Shown: positions 8,977-18,231, numbered from the stretch's first letter. The stretch is DNA of 64,000 bases from Nakamurella panacisegetis (GCF_900104535.1 NZ_LT629710.1:3569501-3633500), one strand, 5' to 3'. The notes: generated by a model from the sequence alone, not told the origin. A program made the numbers and translations.

Positions 8977-9182
8977 ACGCTGCGTAGTGCCGACCAGGCG
9001 AGTCCGCTGCCCCGTCGGCGACCGGCGTCGCATACGGCCCGCACGATCCTTTGCGCCGGGCAAGCCGAGCGGACCGGTCGCACCGGGTGTCCCGGGCAAG
9101 CCTGGTGCACCGGGCAAGCCGGGCGCGCACGGCAAGCCGGAACCGGGACCGGGCGTCCCGGGCAAATCGGAAGCGGGACACC

Positions 9183-9647
9183 GTGAAGACCAGCGCGGCG
9201 CTGCTCCTCCACCGCATCCGGGAGGATGGCGAACCGGAGCTACTGCTGGCTCACATGGGCGGACCTTTCTGGGCGAAGAAGGACGCGGCCGGCTGGACGA
9301 TTCCCAAGGGCGAGTTCGAGCCGGGCGCGGACCCGCGGGAGGCGGCGATCCGCGAGTTCACCGAGGAGATGGGCCGCCCGCCGCCGGAGGGGGACGATGT
9401 GCTGCTGGGTACCTTGCGTCAGTCGTCCGCGAAGTCGGTGACGATCTTCGCCCGGGCCGGGAATTTCGACGCCGATCACATCGCCAGCAACATGACCGAG
9501 ATCGAATGGCCACCCCGTTCGGGCCGCCGGCTGGAGATCCCGGAGGTGGACCGGGCCCGGTGGTGCACCCTCGACGAGGCAGCTCGCCTGCTGATCAGGG
9601 GACAGGTGCCCGTCATCGACCTTCTGCGGCAAGAGCTTTCTCGCTGA
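9183..9647 (+). CDS. NUDIX hydrolase
   Basis: 154-residue NUDIX protein that would hydrolyse a nucleoside-diphosphate-X compound. The Nudix box is complete: GEFEPG ... REFTEEMG around residues 42-64. The WAKKDAAGWTIPKGE and EIEWPPRSGR segments are typical of the family of NUDIX proteins with SGRRxEIPE motifs. Start chosen at GTG 9183 (VKTSAALLLHR), where the NUDIX fold begins; the open frame extends to 9051 but that segment is arginine-rich repeat translation. The natural substrate is unknown. Confidence 0.82.
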   Translation: MKTSAALLLHRIREDGEPELLLAHMGGPFWAKKDAAGWTIPKGEFEPGADPREAAIREFTEEMGRPPPEGDDVLLGTLRQSSAKSVTIFARAGNFDADHIASNMTEIEWPPRSGRRLEIPEVDRARWCTLDEAARLLIRGQVPVIDLLRQELSR

Positions 9648-9649
9648 CC

Positions 9650-9672
9650 CCATTGACCGGTTGGCCGAAATG
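9650..9672. repeat. Direct repeat element, right copy
   Basis: Starts CCATTGACCGGT immediately after the NUDIX stop and matches the element at 8955-8976 with a few differences and small gaps. It lies upstream of the MFS gene. Confidence 0.5.
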
Positions 9673-9787
9673 GTGGCTTGCCGGAGAAAAGTAGGCCGGT
9701 CTACCGTGACCGGCGGGAGATGCTGTCGGTGGTGCTCCAGATCGCGGTCGTCACCGTCAACCGGCAAAGTGCATCAGCGGGAGCATC

Positions 9788-11089
9788 ATGGCCATCGACA
9801 GCACGCGGCGGACATTCGGCGTGCACCCGGCGGTGGTGGTGGCCGCGGTGGCCTTCGTCGCGTTGCTGGGTGCGGCCGGTTTCCGGGCCGCGCCGAGTGT
9901 GCTGATGATTCCGTTGAAGAAGGAATTCGGCTGGTCGACCGGCATCATCTCGCTGGCGGTGGGGGTCAACCTGGTGCTCTTCGGCCTGACGGCGCCATTC
10001 GCGGCTGCGTTGATGGAGCGGTTCGGCATCCGGCGGGTCGTCTCCTCCGCTCTCGTGCTGGTGGCTGCCGGCAGCGGCCTGACCGTGTTCGTCCGGCATC
10101 AGTGGGAACTGCTGCTCACCTGGGGTGTACTGATCGGCCTGGGCACGGGCTCGATGGCGTTGGTGTTCGCCGGGACGGTCGCCTCGCGCTGGTTCGTGAA
10201 ACGGCGGGGCCTGGTGATGGGGGTGCTGACCGCGGGGAGCGCCACCGGTCAGCTGATCTTCCTGCCGATCCTGGCCGCCGTCACGGTCAACGGCAGCTGG
10301 CGGCTCGCCTCGTTGATCATCGCCGGGGCCGCGCTCGCCGTCGTTCCGTTGGTGCTGTTGTTCCTGCACAACCACCCGGCCGACCGCAATATCACCCCGT
10401 ACGGGGCGCCGGCCGACGAGCCGGTCGGTGTGCGGCCGCTGTCGGCGAGAGGCTCGGCCCGGCGCGCCATCTCCGTGTTCCGGATGGCTTCGCACCACCG
10501 GACGTTCTGGGCCCTGATGGCCGGCTTCGCCATCTGTGGGGCCACCACCAATGGTCTGATCGGCACCCACTTCATCCCGGCCGCGCACGACCATGGCCTG
10601 TCCGAGACGACGTCGGCCAATCTCCTGGCCGTGGTCGGGATCTTCGACATCGTCGGCACCATCGGCTCCGGCTACCTCACCGACCGGGTCAACCCGCGGG
10701 TCCTGCTGGCGCTGTACTACGGATTCCGGGGCGTCGGACTGATGATGCTGCCCGGTCTGCTGTCCGACGCCATACATCCGAGCATCGTCGCGTTCGTGAT
10801 CGTCTACGGTCTGGACTGGGTGGCCACCGTTCCGCCGACCGCGGCGCTGTGCCGGCAAGCGTTCGGCGACGACGGCAACATCGTCTTCGGATGGGTGTTC
10901 GCCTCGCACCAGATCGGCGCCGCCGCGATCTCGGTGGCCGCGGGCGTGATCCGTGACCAGACCGGGGCGTACACCATCGCCTGGTTCGGCGCGGCTGGGA
11001 TGTGCCTGGTGGCGGCGCTGGTGTCCTTCCAGATCCGCAAGCTCCCGGCGGCGATCAACCGGCCGGAGAACGAACCGACGACCGCCTGA
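9788..11089 (+). CDS. MFS transporter
   Basis: 433-residue major facilitator with about 12 hydrophobic segments, the first at residues about 15-35. The cytoplasmic loop between helices 2 and 3 has the motif LMERFGIRRVV in place of the canonical G-x-x-x-D-R-x-G-R-R, and a matching loop in the second half reads GYLTDRVNPRVLL. The overall look (APSVLMIPLKKEFGW, VASRWFVKRRGLVMG) is that of the oxalate/formate-antiporter-like or monocarboxylate-type MFS branch. ATG 9788 is preceded by a GGGAG. The substrate cannot be assigned; it converges on fbiC. Confidence 0.85.
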   Translation: MAIDSTRRTFGVHPAVVVAAVAFVALLGAAGFRAAPSVLMIPLKKEFGWSTGIISLAVGVNLVLFGLTAPFAAALMERFGIRRVVSSALVLVAAGSGLTVFVRHQWELLLTWGVLIGLGTGSMALVFAGTVASRWFVKRRGLVMGVLTAGSATGQLIFLPILAAVTVNGSWRLASLIIAGAALAVVPLVLLFLHNHPADRNITPYGAPADEPVGVRPLSARGSARRAISVFRMASHHRTFWALMAGFAICGATTNGLIGTHFIPAAHDHGLSETTSANLLAVVGIFDIVGTIGSGYLTDRVNPRVLLALYYGFRGVGLMMLPGLLSDAIHPSIVAFVIVYGLDWVATVPPTAALCRQAFGDDGNIVFGWVFASHQIGAAAISVAAGVIRDQTGAYTIAWFGAAGMCLVAALVSFQIRKLPAAINRPENEPTTA

Positions 11090-11148
11090 CGGGCGTACCC
11101 GGGACGGGCGCGGTCCGATCGGACACAAGGGCCCGACCGGACCGACCG

Positions 11149-13761
11149 CTACGACACCGTCAACGGCAGCGAGCGCTTGGGAGCATTGGCCAGACCGTCG
11201 AAAGTGCGTGCTGCCTCTTGCCTTTCGATGTCAACGGGACCGTAGGTGGTGGTCCGCTGCACCACCGGACGTCCCATCGGGACGGTGATCTCCTCGATGT
11301 CGGACACCGTCTTGTACGAGCCGAACTCCGAGCCGGCCATCCGCGAGATGGTCTCCTCCATCAAGGTTCCGCCGAGATCGTTGGCCCCGCCGGACAACAT
11401 CGAGCGGGTGCCGTCGACGCCGAGCTTGACCCAAGAGGTCTGCACGTTGTCGATGGCGCCGTGCAGCATCAGTCGGGCCATGGCGTGCACAGCCCGGTTC
11501 TCGTCGAAGGTCGCGCCGGCCCGAGCCAGCCCGGCCAGGTAGATCGGCGAGTTGGTGTGGATGAACGGCAACGGCACGAACTCGGTGAAACCGCCGGTGT
11601 CACGCTGGATGGAGCGCAGCAACGCCAGGTGGGCGACCCAATGCTCGGGGGTGTCGACGTGCCCGTACATCATGGTCGACGACGAGCGGATCCCCAGTCG
11701 GTGGGCGGTGGTGATCACTTCCACCCATGACGCGGTCGGCAGTTTGCCCTTGGTCAGCACCCACCGCACGTCGTCGTCCAGGATCTCGGCCGCCGTGCCC
11801 GGGATGCTGTCGAGTCCGGCCTCCTTGGCCGCGGCCAGCCAGTCGTGGATGGACAGGTTGGCCCGGGTGGCGCCGTTGACCACCTCCATCGGTGAGAAGG
11901 CATGTACGTGCATCTCGGGGACGGCCGACTTGATCGCTCGGACCAGGTCGAAGTAGGCCGTGCCGGGCAGTTCCGGATCGATGCCGCCCTGCATGCACAC
12001 CTCGGTCGCGCCCAGGTCCCAGGCCTGCCGTGCCCGCTGGGCCACCTCGTCGGTGGACAGGGAGTAGGCGTCGGCGTCCGTCCGCCGTTGCGCGAACGCA
12101 CAGAACCGGCAGCCGGTGTAACAGACGTTGGTGAAGTTGATGTTCCGGTTCACGACGTAGGTCACGTTGTCCCCGTTGACATCGGCCCGCACCGAATCGG
12201 CCAGGGCGCACACCGCGTCCAGCTCCGGCCCGGTCGCCGTCATCAGCGACAGCGCGGCCGCCCCGTCGAGCGAACCCGGGTCCCGTTCGGCGATCCGCAG
12301 CGCGGCCAGGACGTCCGATTCGAACTTCCGCGGCGCGCGGATTCGTTCCCGCAGCGCGTCCCAGTCGCCGTAGACGTCCAGGAAGTCCGATCGCCGGTCG
12401 GATGTGCGGCCCTCCGTGTCGATGGAGGTGGCCAGGTCGGTGCGTCCGGACGAGGTCAGGCCGCCGGGGCCGTTCGGTCCGCCGGCCGGTTCCTCCGGCT
12501 CCTGCCATGGCCGGCCGACCGGAATGGCATCCGGCCGTGCGAGTCCGGTCTCGGGATCGGCGAGCGCGTCGACGTGGGCTCGCAGGCGCGGGTCCAGCCA
12601 CGGCTCGCCGGCCCGGACGTACTCGGGGTAGATGGTCAGGCGCTCGGCCAGCCTGAATCCGGCCTCGGCCGTCCGCGCGGCCAGGTCATCGATCTGCGGC
12701 CAGGGGCGTTCCGGGTTCACATGATCGGGGGTGAGCGGCGAAACGCCGCCCCAGTCGTCGATCCCGGCCGCCAGCACCCGGGAGAACTGGTCCTCGATCA
12801 GGTTCGGGGGCGCCTGCAGCCGAACCGACGGCCCGAGAACGAGTCTCGCGACGGCAACCGTCGCGACCAGCTCGTCCATCTCGGCGTCGGCCCGCCGGGC
12901 GAACGCGGTGTCCGGCTTGGCCCGGAAGTTCTGCACGATGACTTCCTGGATTCCCCGGTAGGCCCGGGACGACCGCCGGATCGCGAAGATCGACTCCACC
13001 CGGTCGGCCAGCGTCTCGCCGATACCGATCAGGATGCCCGTGGTGAACGGGATGGAACTGCGCCCGGCGTCCTCGAGCACCCGCAACCGGACCTCCGGAT
13101 CCTTGTCCGGTGAACCGAAGTGGGCGCCCGACCGGTTCTCGAAGATCTCCCGGGAGGTCGTCTCCAGCATCATCCCCATCGACGGGGCCACCGGCTTCAG
13201 GCGCGCCATCTCCTGCCAGCTCATCACGCCGGGGTTCAGGTGGGGGAGCAGGCCGGTCGCCTCGAGCACCCGGATACTGACGGCCCGCACGTAGTCGAGG
13301 GTCGATTCGTACCCGGCTTCCTCCAGCCACTGCTTCGCCGCGTCCCACCGGTCCTCGGGTCGGTCGCCGAGGGTGAACAGAGCCTCCTTGCAGCCGAGGG
13401 CCCGCCCGGCTTCGGCGATCTCGAGCACCTCGTCGACCGACAGGAACGGTGCCGGGACGCGCCCCGGCGTGGTGGCGAAAGTGCAGTAGTGGCAACGGTC
13501 CCGGCACAACCGGGTGAGTGGGATGAAGACCTTCTTGGAGTAGGTGATCACGCCGGGGCGTCCGGCCGCCTGCAGGCCCTGGTCACGCACTCGCGCGGCG
13601 CTGGAACACAGATCTTCCAGATCGGCGCCGCGGGCCCGCAGCAGCACCCCGGTCTCGGTCTCGTCCAGCGTGACGCCGTCGCGGGCTCGCCGCAACGCGC
13701 GCCGCATGGCACTGGCCGACGGGGCGGGATCGGGCAGAACGGGTTGGGGAAGATCGGTCAC
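11149..13761 (-). CDS. fbiC: FbiC: fused CofG-CofH, F420 deazaflavin (FO) synthase
   Basis: Bifunctional radical SAM enzyme making FO (7,8-didemethyl-8-hydroxy-5-deazariboflavin), the chromophore of coenzyme F420, from tyrosine and a flavin-pathway intermediate. 870 residues, close to the Mycobacterium FbiC length. Two iron-sulfur motifs are visible: CRDRCHYC near residue 84 (CofG half) and CYTGCRFC near residue 547 (CofH half), joined by a Pro/Gly-rich linker around 420-460. Start GTG 13761 is chosen because GAAGGA lies 6-7 nt upstream; the open frame runs to 13884. No other F420 genes are in the window, as is usual. A TATCGT -10 candidate lies on the minus strand at about 14015-14020. Confidence 0.95.
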   Translation of the reverse strand: MTDLPQPVLPDPAPSASAMRRALRRARDGVTLDETETGVLLRARGADLEDLCSSAARVRDQGLQAAGRPGVITYSKKVFIPLTRLCRDRCHYCTFATTPGRVPAPFLSVDEVLEIAEAGRALGCKEALFTLGDRPEDRWDAAKQWLEEAGYESTLDYVRAVSIRVLEATGLLPHLNPGVMSWQEMARLKPVAPSMGMMLETTSREIFENRSGAHFGSPDKDPEVRLRVLEDAGRSSIPFTTGILIGIGETLADRVESIFAIRRSSRAYRGIQEVIVQNFRAKPDTAFARRADAEMDELVATVAVARLVLGPSVRLQAPPNLIEDQFSRVLAAGIDDWGGVSPLTPDHVNPERPWPQIDDLAARTAEAGFRLAERLTIYPEYVRAGEPWLDPRLRAHVDALADPETGLARPDAIPVGRPWQEPEEPAGGPNGPGGLTSSGRTDLATSIDTEGRTSDRRSDFLDVYGDWDALRERIRAPRKFESDVLAALRIAERDPGSLDGAAALSLMTATGPELDAVCALADSVRADVNGDNVTYVVNRNINFTNVCYTGCRFCAFAQRRTDADAYSLSTDEVAQRARQAWDLGATEVCMQGGIDPELPGTAYFDLVRAIKSAVPEMHVHAFSPMEVVNGATRANLSIHDWLAAAKEAGLDSIPGTAAEILDDDVRWVLTKGKLPTASWVEVITTAHRLGIRSSSTMMYGHVDTPEHWVAHLALLRSIQRDTGGFTEFVPLPFIHTNSPIYLAGLARAGATFDENRAVHAMARLMLHGAIDNVQTSWVKLGVDGTRSMLSGGANDLGGTLMEETISRMAGSEFGSYKTVSDIEEITVPMGRPVVQRTTTYGPVDIERQEAARTFDGLANAPKRSLPLTVS

Positions 13762-14040
13762 GGAAAGTCCTTCGGGGGCGTCGGCGGTCACGGAGTTCGT
13801 TCGGCGTCGGTGTCGGCCACCGATGCGTTGCAGGTTTCGCCGAACTCCTCGGCTGACGGCTGGCCGATTGCGGCCACCACCCACGGACGTAGAGCCAGAA
13901 CCCGGATCAAGGACCCGGATCCGTCGGACTCACGACTGCTGGACTTGCCCCGCCGGGTGTCACCCCGGACCGCCGCCGTGGACCGTTGCACCTGCCGAAG
14001 CGGGCACGTGCACCACGATAGCCGGTGCCCTAGGCGAGCC

Positions 14041-14484
14041 TTACGCTCGGTCGGTCTCTCGCCACCAGAGGACGACGCCGAGCAGGGACAGGGTCACCAC
14101 GTGTACGGCGGTGCACCACAGGCAGATCGCGTCGACCTTGAACAGTTCGACGTAGACCAGCCACAGCACGCTGGCGGTGCCGATCAGGACGCCCAGCAAC
14201 CGCAGCAGGGCGACGTCCTTGGCGAACCGGGTGGGCGCGCAGAGCAAGGTCATCACCACGAAGAAGGCCAGGCCGGCCACCGCCACCGGGACCCCGGCGA
14301 TCACCGACCATTGACTGGTCGTCACCTTCAGGCAGTTGACCGTCTGGGTGCCCGAACAGGCCAGGGTGGTCGAGCCGGTGAAGTGCTCGTACGTCAGGTA
14401 GGCCGAGATCAGCAGCGCGGCGATGGACAGGCCGAACGCGATCAGCTGCGGCCGGGAACGGGTCGTCGAGTGGACCTGCGTCAT
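14041..14484 (-). CDS. Vitamin K epoxide reductase (VKOR) family protein
   Basis: Integral membrane thiol oxidoreductase of 147 residues that reoxidises a DsbA-like partner and passes electrons to quinone. It shows four hydrophobic helices, the loop cysteine pair C43/C51 (ACSGTQTVNC) and the active-site CLWC at 121-124. Its ATG overlaps the upstream stop (ATGA, 14481-14484), coupling it to a membrane-anchored thioredoxin-like protein that is the likely partner. Together they form a DsbB/DsbA-like disulfide-forming system outside the membrane, as in other actinobacteria. Confidence 0.9.
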   Translation of the reverse strand: MTQVHSTTRSRPQLIAFGLSIAALLISAYLTYEHFTGSTTLACSGTQTVNCLKVTTSQWSVIAGVPVAVAGLAFFVVMTLLCAPTRFAKDVALLRLLGVLIGTASVLWLVYVELFKVDAICLWCTAVHVVTLSLLGVVLWWRETDRA

Positions 14485-15392
14485 GACGGAAGCGTCTGGG
14501 ACGTCACAGCCGAGGATGTGCACACCGCGGCCGGCTGGTTGTTGGTCAGCCTGCACAGCGCGGCCGTCACGTAGTTCGCTCCGCCCAGGACGCCCTTGGC
14601 GATGTCGGAATCCGGCTTCAGCAGCGCCGCTGCGATCTGGGCCTGGGTCAGCCCGGCGAGCACCTGCGGGTCGTAGGAGGCGCCGCTGATCAGGTATTTG
14701 TTGCCGAGGTCGACGAACGGGATGCTGCCGGAAGTGTTGTATTTGGTCACCAACGCCTGGTCGGCGGCTGACGGCTTGTCCAACGGTGCGTACCCGTTTC
14801 CGCTTCGTACATTGGTCGTCTCCTCGACGCCGGTGAACGAGAGGTACTGGCTGGTGTAGGTCGCTCCGTGGAAGGTCAGGGTGGCGGTGTTCGGGTAGGA
14901 GTCGGACGAGGATGAACTGGTGGTCCCGAGACCGCTGAACGTGCCGAAGCGAGCCAAGGCCGTCACCATCGACCACCGTTCGGCCGCGCAGAACGGGCAG
15001 TACTCGGCGCCGATGTACAACACCCGCGGCTTGCCCCCGGCTGTCAGTGCGTCACCGTTGATCGCGGTCATCACCCGGGAGTCCGTGCTGCCCTTGCCGA
15101 CCGTGTCGTAGTTCGCGGTCGGGATGGACTCCAGCGACGCCGTCAGGGTGGCCGGGGCCGGGCCGGACGGGGCGGCCGCGGCGGGCGGCTTCTGGTTGGC
15201 CTTGACGACCACGAACACCACGACGATCAGGACCACGACCAGGACCGGTGCGCCGACGGTCCTCAGCAGGCGGTTGCGCCGATCCCGCCGGAGCCGTTCC
15301 TCCCGCAACTTCCGGGCGTGCTCACGAGCCGCCTGCTGATTGGCTGCCCGATTCTTGCCCGCCTGCGGATTCTTGCCCTTGGGGTTGCTCAC
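14481..15392 (-). CDS. Membrane-anchored thioredoxin-like protein (DUF929-like)
   Basis: 303-residue protein with a basic N-terminal segment, one transmembrane helix at about residues 43-64, and an extracytoplasmic thioredoxin-fold domain with YIGAEYCPFC (Cys132/Cys135). The SIPFVDLGNKYLI segment carries the cis-Pro region of thioredoxin folds. GTG 15392 (VSNPKGKNPQ) is preferred, with GAGGAAGAG upstream; the longer frame adds non-homologous sequence. The coupled downstream VKOR gene makes it the probable DsbA-like disulfide donor. Confidence 0.82.
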   Translation of the reverse strand: MSNPKGKNPQAGKNRAANQQAAREHARKLREERLRRDRRNRLLRTVGAPVLVVVLIVVVFVVVKANQKPPAAAAPSGPAPATLTASLESIPTANYDTVGKGSTDSRVMTAINGDALTAGGKPRVLYIGAEYCPFCAAERWSMVTALARFGTFSGLGTTSSSSSDSYPNTATLTFHGATYTSQYLSFTGVEETTNVRSGNGYAPLDKPSAADQALVTKYNTSGSIPFVDLGNKYLISGASYDPQVLAGLTQAQIAAALLKPDSDIAKGVLGGANYVTAALCRLTNNQPAAVCTSSAVTSQTLPS

Positions 15393-15534
15393 TGTCGCGC
15401 CACGCTCTTCCTCGTGTTGTTCCGGTCTGCCATCGAGTATCGCAAGCCGGCCGGTATCCCACCCCCCTCGGGCAAGACTGAGCCGCAGCATGTGCCCGCG
15501 AAGTGGGATCCGGGTCGGCGAGACATGGGAGAAG

Positions 15535-16134
15535 TCAGTGGGCCAATGTCTTGAGGACCACGACACCCAGCCCCAACGCCAGCAGGATCACGACCAGAAG
15601 CGCGCGCCCCCACCACTTCAGGGCGGTGTGACGCACCGCGAGCAGAGCGAACAGACCCATTTCGGCCACCAGCACCCACACGCCGACCCACACCGCGGTG
15701 TGCAACCGCACCGCATTCAGCCCGGCCAGGGCGAGCAGCGCCAACGGCAACGCCGACGCGGCCATGATCTGGCCGGAGGCCCACAGCATGTGACGCAGAT
15801 CCTTGCCGTCCGGGGTGACCCGGTGCACGCCGAGGTGTGCGACGAATTCCGACAGGACGCTCGCGCTGTACAGGCCGCCGGCCGCGATCAGCACATCCAG
15901 GGCCTTCTCCCACGGATGTTCGAGCGGGGTGTAACCGGTTATCACCAGCAGCGTGCTCAGGCAGGCGATCGACCCGTAGATGCGCTCGCGCAGCGCGGAT
16001 GCAGCCAGTTCCTGGGTCACCCCGACCGTCACTCCGACCGGGACGCCGTCGGCCGTGGCCCCGGCGGCGTCGGGGGCGTCCGATGTTCCGGGTCGGGGGG
16101 CCGGGGAAGACGAAGAGTGCGCGGTCCAGTTCAC
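15535..16134 (-). CDS. Integral membrane protein of unknown function
   Basis: About 199 residues with a Ser/Pro/Ala-rich N-terminal tail (about 45 residues) and four hydrophobic segments. Polar residues recur within the hydrophobic stretches (EFVAHLGVHRV). I do not recognise the family. Start is uncertain: GTG 16134 or an in-frame TTG at 16170; neither has a convincing Shine-Dalgarno. It lies between the disulfide pair and crcB on the same strand but with gaps, so it need not belong to either operon. Confidence 0.7.
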   Translation of the reverse strand: MNWTAHSSSSPAPRPGTSDAPDAAGATADGVPVGVTVGVTQELAASALRERIYGSIACLSTLLVITGYTPLEHPWEKALDVLIAAGGLYSASVLSEFVAHLGVHRVTPDGKDLRHMLWASGQIMAASALPLALLALAGLNAVRLHTAVWVGVWVLVAEMGLFALLAVRHTALKWWGRALLVVILLALGLGVVVLKTLAH

Positions 16135-16188
16135 GGATCGGAGTGAATCAGTCGACGAGGAGGTGGGCAAGGTTCGGTCGGGCGCGCG

Positions 16189-16358
16189 TCATCCGTCGGC
16201 GAGCATCCTGTTGACCACGGACGTCAGATCCCCCTCGGTGATGGACCGAGGGCCGCCTCCAGTTCTCCGACCTCGGCCGTCATGAGCGTCCGCTCGCGAT
16301 CGAGCTCAGCCGGGACGACGACCGAGACCTCCCCGGCCATCAGACCGGGCAACGTCAC
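16189..16358 (-). pseudogene. Small ORF coupled to crcB, probably frameshifted
   Basis: A GTG at 16358 overlaps the crcB stop in a GTGA arrangement and opens 44 codons ending at TGA 16224 (starts VTLPGLMAGEVSVVV). Third-position GC is gene-like, but the C-terminal part looks coding in another frame: after about 16240 the alternative frame continues ITEGDLTSVVNRMLADG to a stop at 16189. A one-base deletion near 16240 would explain this. I do not recognise the product. It may be a decayed gene, a sequencing error, or a genuine 44-residue protein. Confidence 0.4.
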
Positions 16359-16723
16359 CAGACCTGCCCCAGGGTGAAACCCACGACCGCGGCGCCCAGC
16401 CCGGCGACGACGGTTCCGAGCATGTTCGCGACGGCGAAGAACCGGGCCCGTTGCTCGATCAGCCGGACCGTCTCGAAGGAGAGGGTCGAGTAGGTGGTCA
16501 GCGCGCCGCAGAAGCCCGTCCCGATCAGCAGTCGCAGGGTGGAACCGCCGCCGGCCAGGGTCGCGCCGGTCAGCACGCCGAGGATCAGGCTGCCGACGAC
16601 GTTGACGGTGAACGTGCCCCAGGGGAACAGGCTGTCGTGCCGGGCCTGCACGGTCCGGTCGGTCAGGTACCGCAGCGGGGCCCCGACCGCGGCCCCGGCG
16701 GCGACGACGAGATATTCGACCAT
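16355..16723 (-). CDS. crcB: CrcB/Fluc fluoride channel, second copy
   Basis: Fluoride export channel subunit of 122 residues with four transmembrane helices. The signature around the pore is GTGFCGALTTYSTLSFE, plus an N-terminal GAPLRYL and FPWGTFTVNVVGS. The start overlaps the stop of the upstream crcB by one nucleotide (TGATG), so both are made together. Paired crcB genes usually encode oppositely oriented subunits of a heterodimer. Confidence 0.93.
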   Translation of the reverse strand: MVEYLVVAAGAAVGAPLRYLTDRTVQARHDSLFPWGTFTVNVVGSLILGVLTGATLAGGGSTLRLLIGTGFCGALTTYSTLSFETVRLIEQRARFFAVANMLGTVVAGLGAAVVGFTLGQVW

Positions 16724-17211
16724 CAGGCGCGCACCCCGCTCGCGATGCGCCGGGTCAGGAACATTCCGCCGCTGACGGCGAGCACCGCGCCGGCGGCGGT
16801 GATGGCCAGGTAGGCCAGAGCGGTTCCGCCGCGGCCCTCGCGGAGCAGGTTCGTGATGTCCAGCGAGTAGGTCGAGAACGTGGTGAAGCCGCCCAGCAGG
16901 CCGGTACCGAAGAACGGCCGAAGTAGCTGGTGGGGCGTCACGACCTCGTGGATGACGACCATGAAGACCCCGATGACCAGGCATCCGACCAGGTTGATGG
17001 TCAGCGTGGCCACCGGGAAGTGCCCGGCCGCGCTGGGCCACCAGAGGCCGACCTGGTAACGCAGCAGGGCGCCGATCACCCCGCCGGCGGCGATCGCACC
17101 CAGCACGACCGGGTGGTGACCGTGCAACTCCCGGCGTTGATCGGCGAAGGCCAGGTCGACATCGGGATCGATCGGCTCAGGCCGGGCCCATGGGCCGGGG
17201 TGATCCGTCAT
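16723..17211 (-). CDS. crcB: CrcB/Fluc fluoride channel, first copy
   Basis: 162 residues: a hydrophilic N-terminal extension of about 38 residues followed by four helices with GALLRYQVGLW, FPVATLTINLVG and GTGLLGGFTTFSTYS. Start ATG 17211 has GGAGC upstream. It heads a coupled crcB-crcB pair. I looked for a fluoride riboswitch in the 5' region (17212-17388) and saw no clear match to its consensus. Confidence 0.93.
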   Translation of the reverse strand: MTDHPGPWARPEPIDPDVDLAFADQRRELHGHHPVVLGAIAAGGVIGALLRYQVGLWWPSAAGHFPVATLTINLVGCLVIGVFMVVIHEVVTPHQLLRPFFGTGLLGGFTTFSTYSLDITNLLREGRGGTALAYLAITAAGAVLAVSGGMFLTRRIASGVRA

Positions 17212-17388
17212 GGTTGCTCCTACACGTTGGGCCACGCCGCGGGAAGCGGGTCGGCGAAACTGATCGTGTAGGGACCGTTGGCGTCGCGGGTCGGCGTCGA
17301 CCGGCGGGCGGTTGGTGACGGTGGGCCCCACCACCGTGCGCCCCGTGACGTGTCGCAGGCCCGCGAGGGGCGACGATACTCCACAGCC

Positions 17389-18231
17389 ATGATGACGAAT
17401 CCGACCTACGCCACCACCGGATCGACCGGGAGGGTGGGCGACATGGTGGCCCGGCGCCTCGCCGCCGCCGGTGTCGCCCAGCGACTGATCGTGCGTGACC
17501 CGTCCCGCGCCCCGGAGCTGCCGGGTGCCCAGATCTCCGTCGCCGACTACGTCGACCCGTCGGCCAGCACGGCCGCCCTGACCGGGATCAAGACCCTGTT
17601 CATGGTGTCCGCGGCGGAGAAGCCGGACCGGGTGCAGGACCACTTCACCTTCATCGACGCCGCGGCCTCGGCCGGGGTCGAGCTGATCGTGTACCTGTCC
17701 TTCTTCGGCGCTGCGGCCGATTCGACCTTCACCCTGGGCCGGGACCACTGGGCGACCGAGGAACATCTGAGGTCGAGCGGGATCGACCACGTGATCCTGC
17801 GGGACAACCTCTACCTGGACTTCCTCCCCGGCCTGGTCGGCGACGACGGTGCGATCCGGGGGCCGGCGGGCGACGGTCGGGTGGCCGCCGTGGCCCAGCG
17901 CGACATCGCGGAGGTGGCCGCATCGGTCCTGCTGGCGCCGGACGGCCACCGTGGGCGGACGTATCGGCTGACCGGACCGCAGGCGCTCACCCTCGCCGAG
18001 GTCGCGGCCACGCTGACCGTCGCCCTCGACCGTCCGGTCCGCTACGTCGCCGAGACCCTGGAGGAGGCGTACGCGTCGCGGGCGGTGTACGGCGCGCCGC
18101 GGTGGCAACTCGATGCCTGGGTGAGCACCTACACGGCCATCGCGGCGGGGGAGATGGACGGAGTCAGTGACGACATCCCCGCACTGACCGGGCATCCGGC
18201 GACGTCGCTGGCCGACCTGCTCCGATCCTGA
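17389..18231 (+). CDS. NmrA-like NAD(P)-binding protein
   Basis: 280-residue atypical short-chain dehydrogenase of the NmrA/HSCARG type. The N-terminal nucleotide loop is TTGSTGRVGDMVARRL; a Rossmann core and a C-terminal substrate lobe with AEVAATLTVALDRPVRYV follow, as in NAD(P)H:quinone oxidoreductase-2-like proteins. ATG 17389 immediately precedes another in-frame ATG. It is divergent from the crcB pair. Whether it is catalytic or a redox sensor cannot be told. Confidence 0.8.
   Translation: MMTNPTYATTGSTGRVGDMVARRLAAAGVAQRLIVRDPSRAPELPGAQISVADYVDPSASTAALTGIKTLFMVSAAEKPDRVQDHFTFIDAAASAGVELIVYLSFFGAAADSTFTLGRDHWATEEHLRSSGIDHVILRDNLYLDFLPGLVGDDGAIRGPAGDGRVAAVAQRDIAEVAASVLLAPDGHRGRTYRLTGPQALTLAEVAATLTVALDRPVRYVAETLEEAYASRAVYGAPRWQLDAWVSTYTAIAAGEMDGVSDDIPALTGHPATSLADLLRS

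Larger units (their letters stand above)
8464..9182. other. 719-bp intergenic region rich in repeats and palindromes
   Basis: Lies between the starts of the divergent isomerase and NUDIX genes. I see no convincing gene: frames are arginine- or glycine-rich and differ on each strand. It contains GGCGTGGGCG-type runs (about 8520-8620), a 37-bp tandem repeat, a palindrome cluster, three copies of CGGTCCGC (8865-8888), a 22-bp element repeated after the NUDIX gene, and a segment whose translation resembles collagen. These are listed separately where sharp. Confidence 0.7.

Noticed and set aside
8806-9165. Minus-strand 119-codon ORF with collagen-like repeats as a gene
   Set aside because: Only the first third is Gly-X-Y; the rest is arginine-rich translation of intergenic repeats, and another frame on the plus strand gives a similar pattern.
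9051-9182. N-terminal extension of the NUDIX protein
   Set aside because: The 44 extra residues are Arg/Ser/Ala-rich repeat translation with no counterpart in NUDIX proteins; GTG 9183 begins the fold.
13762-13884. N-terminal extension of FbiC to 13884
   Set aside because: Arginine-rich with no family similarity, while GTG 13761 has a well-placed GAAGGA.
17212-17388. Possible fluoride riboswitch before the crcB pair, and a minus-strand reading ending NGPYTISFADPLPAAWPNV
   Set aside because: The 5' region did not show the conserved riboswitch core. The protein-like stretch is only about 22 codons and its upstream continuation is not gene-like; it could be a decayed gene end but cannot be supported.
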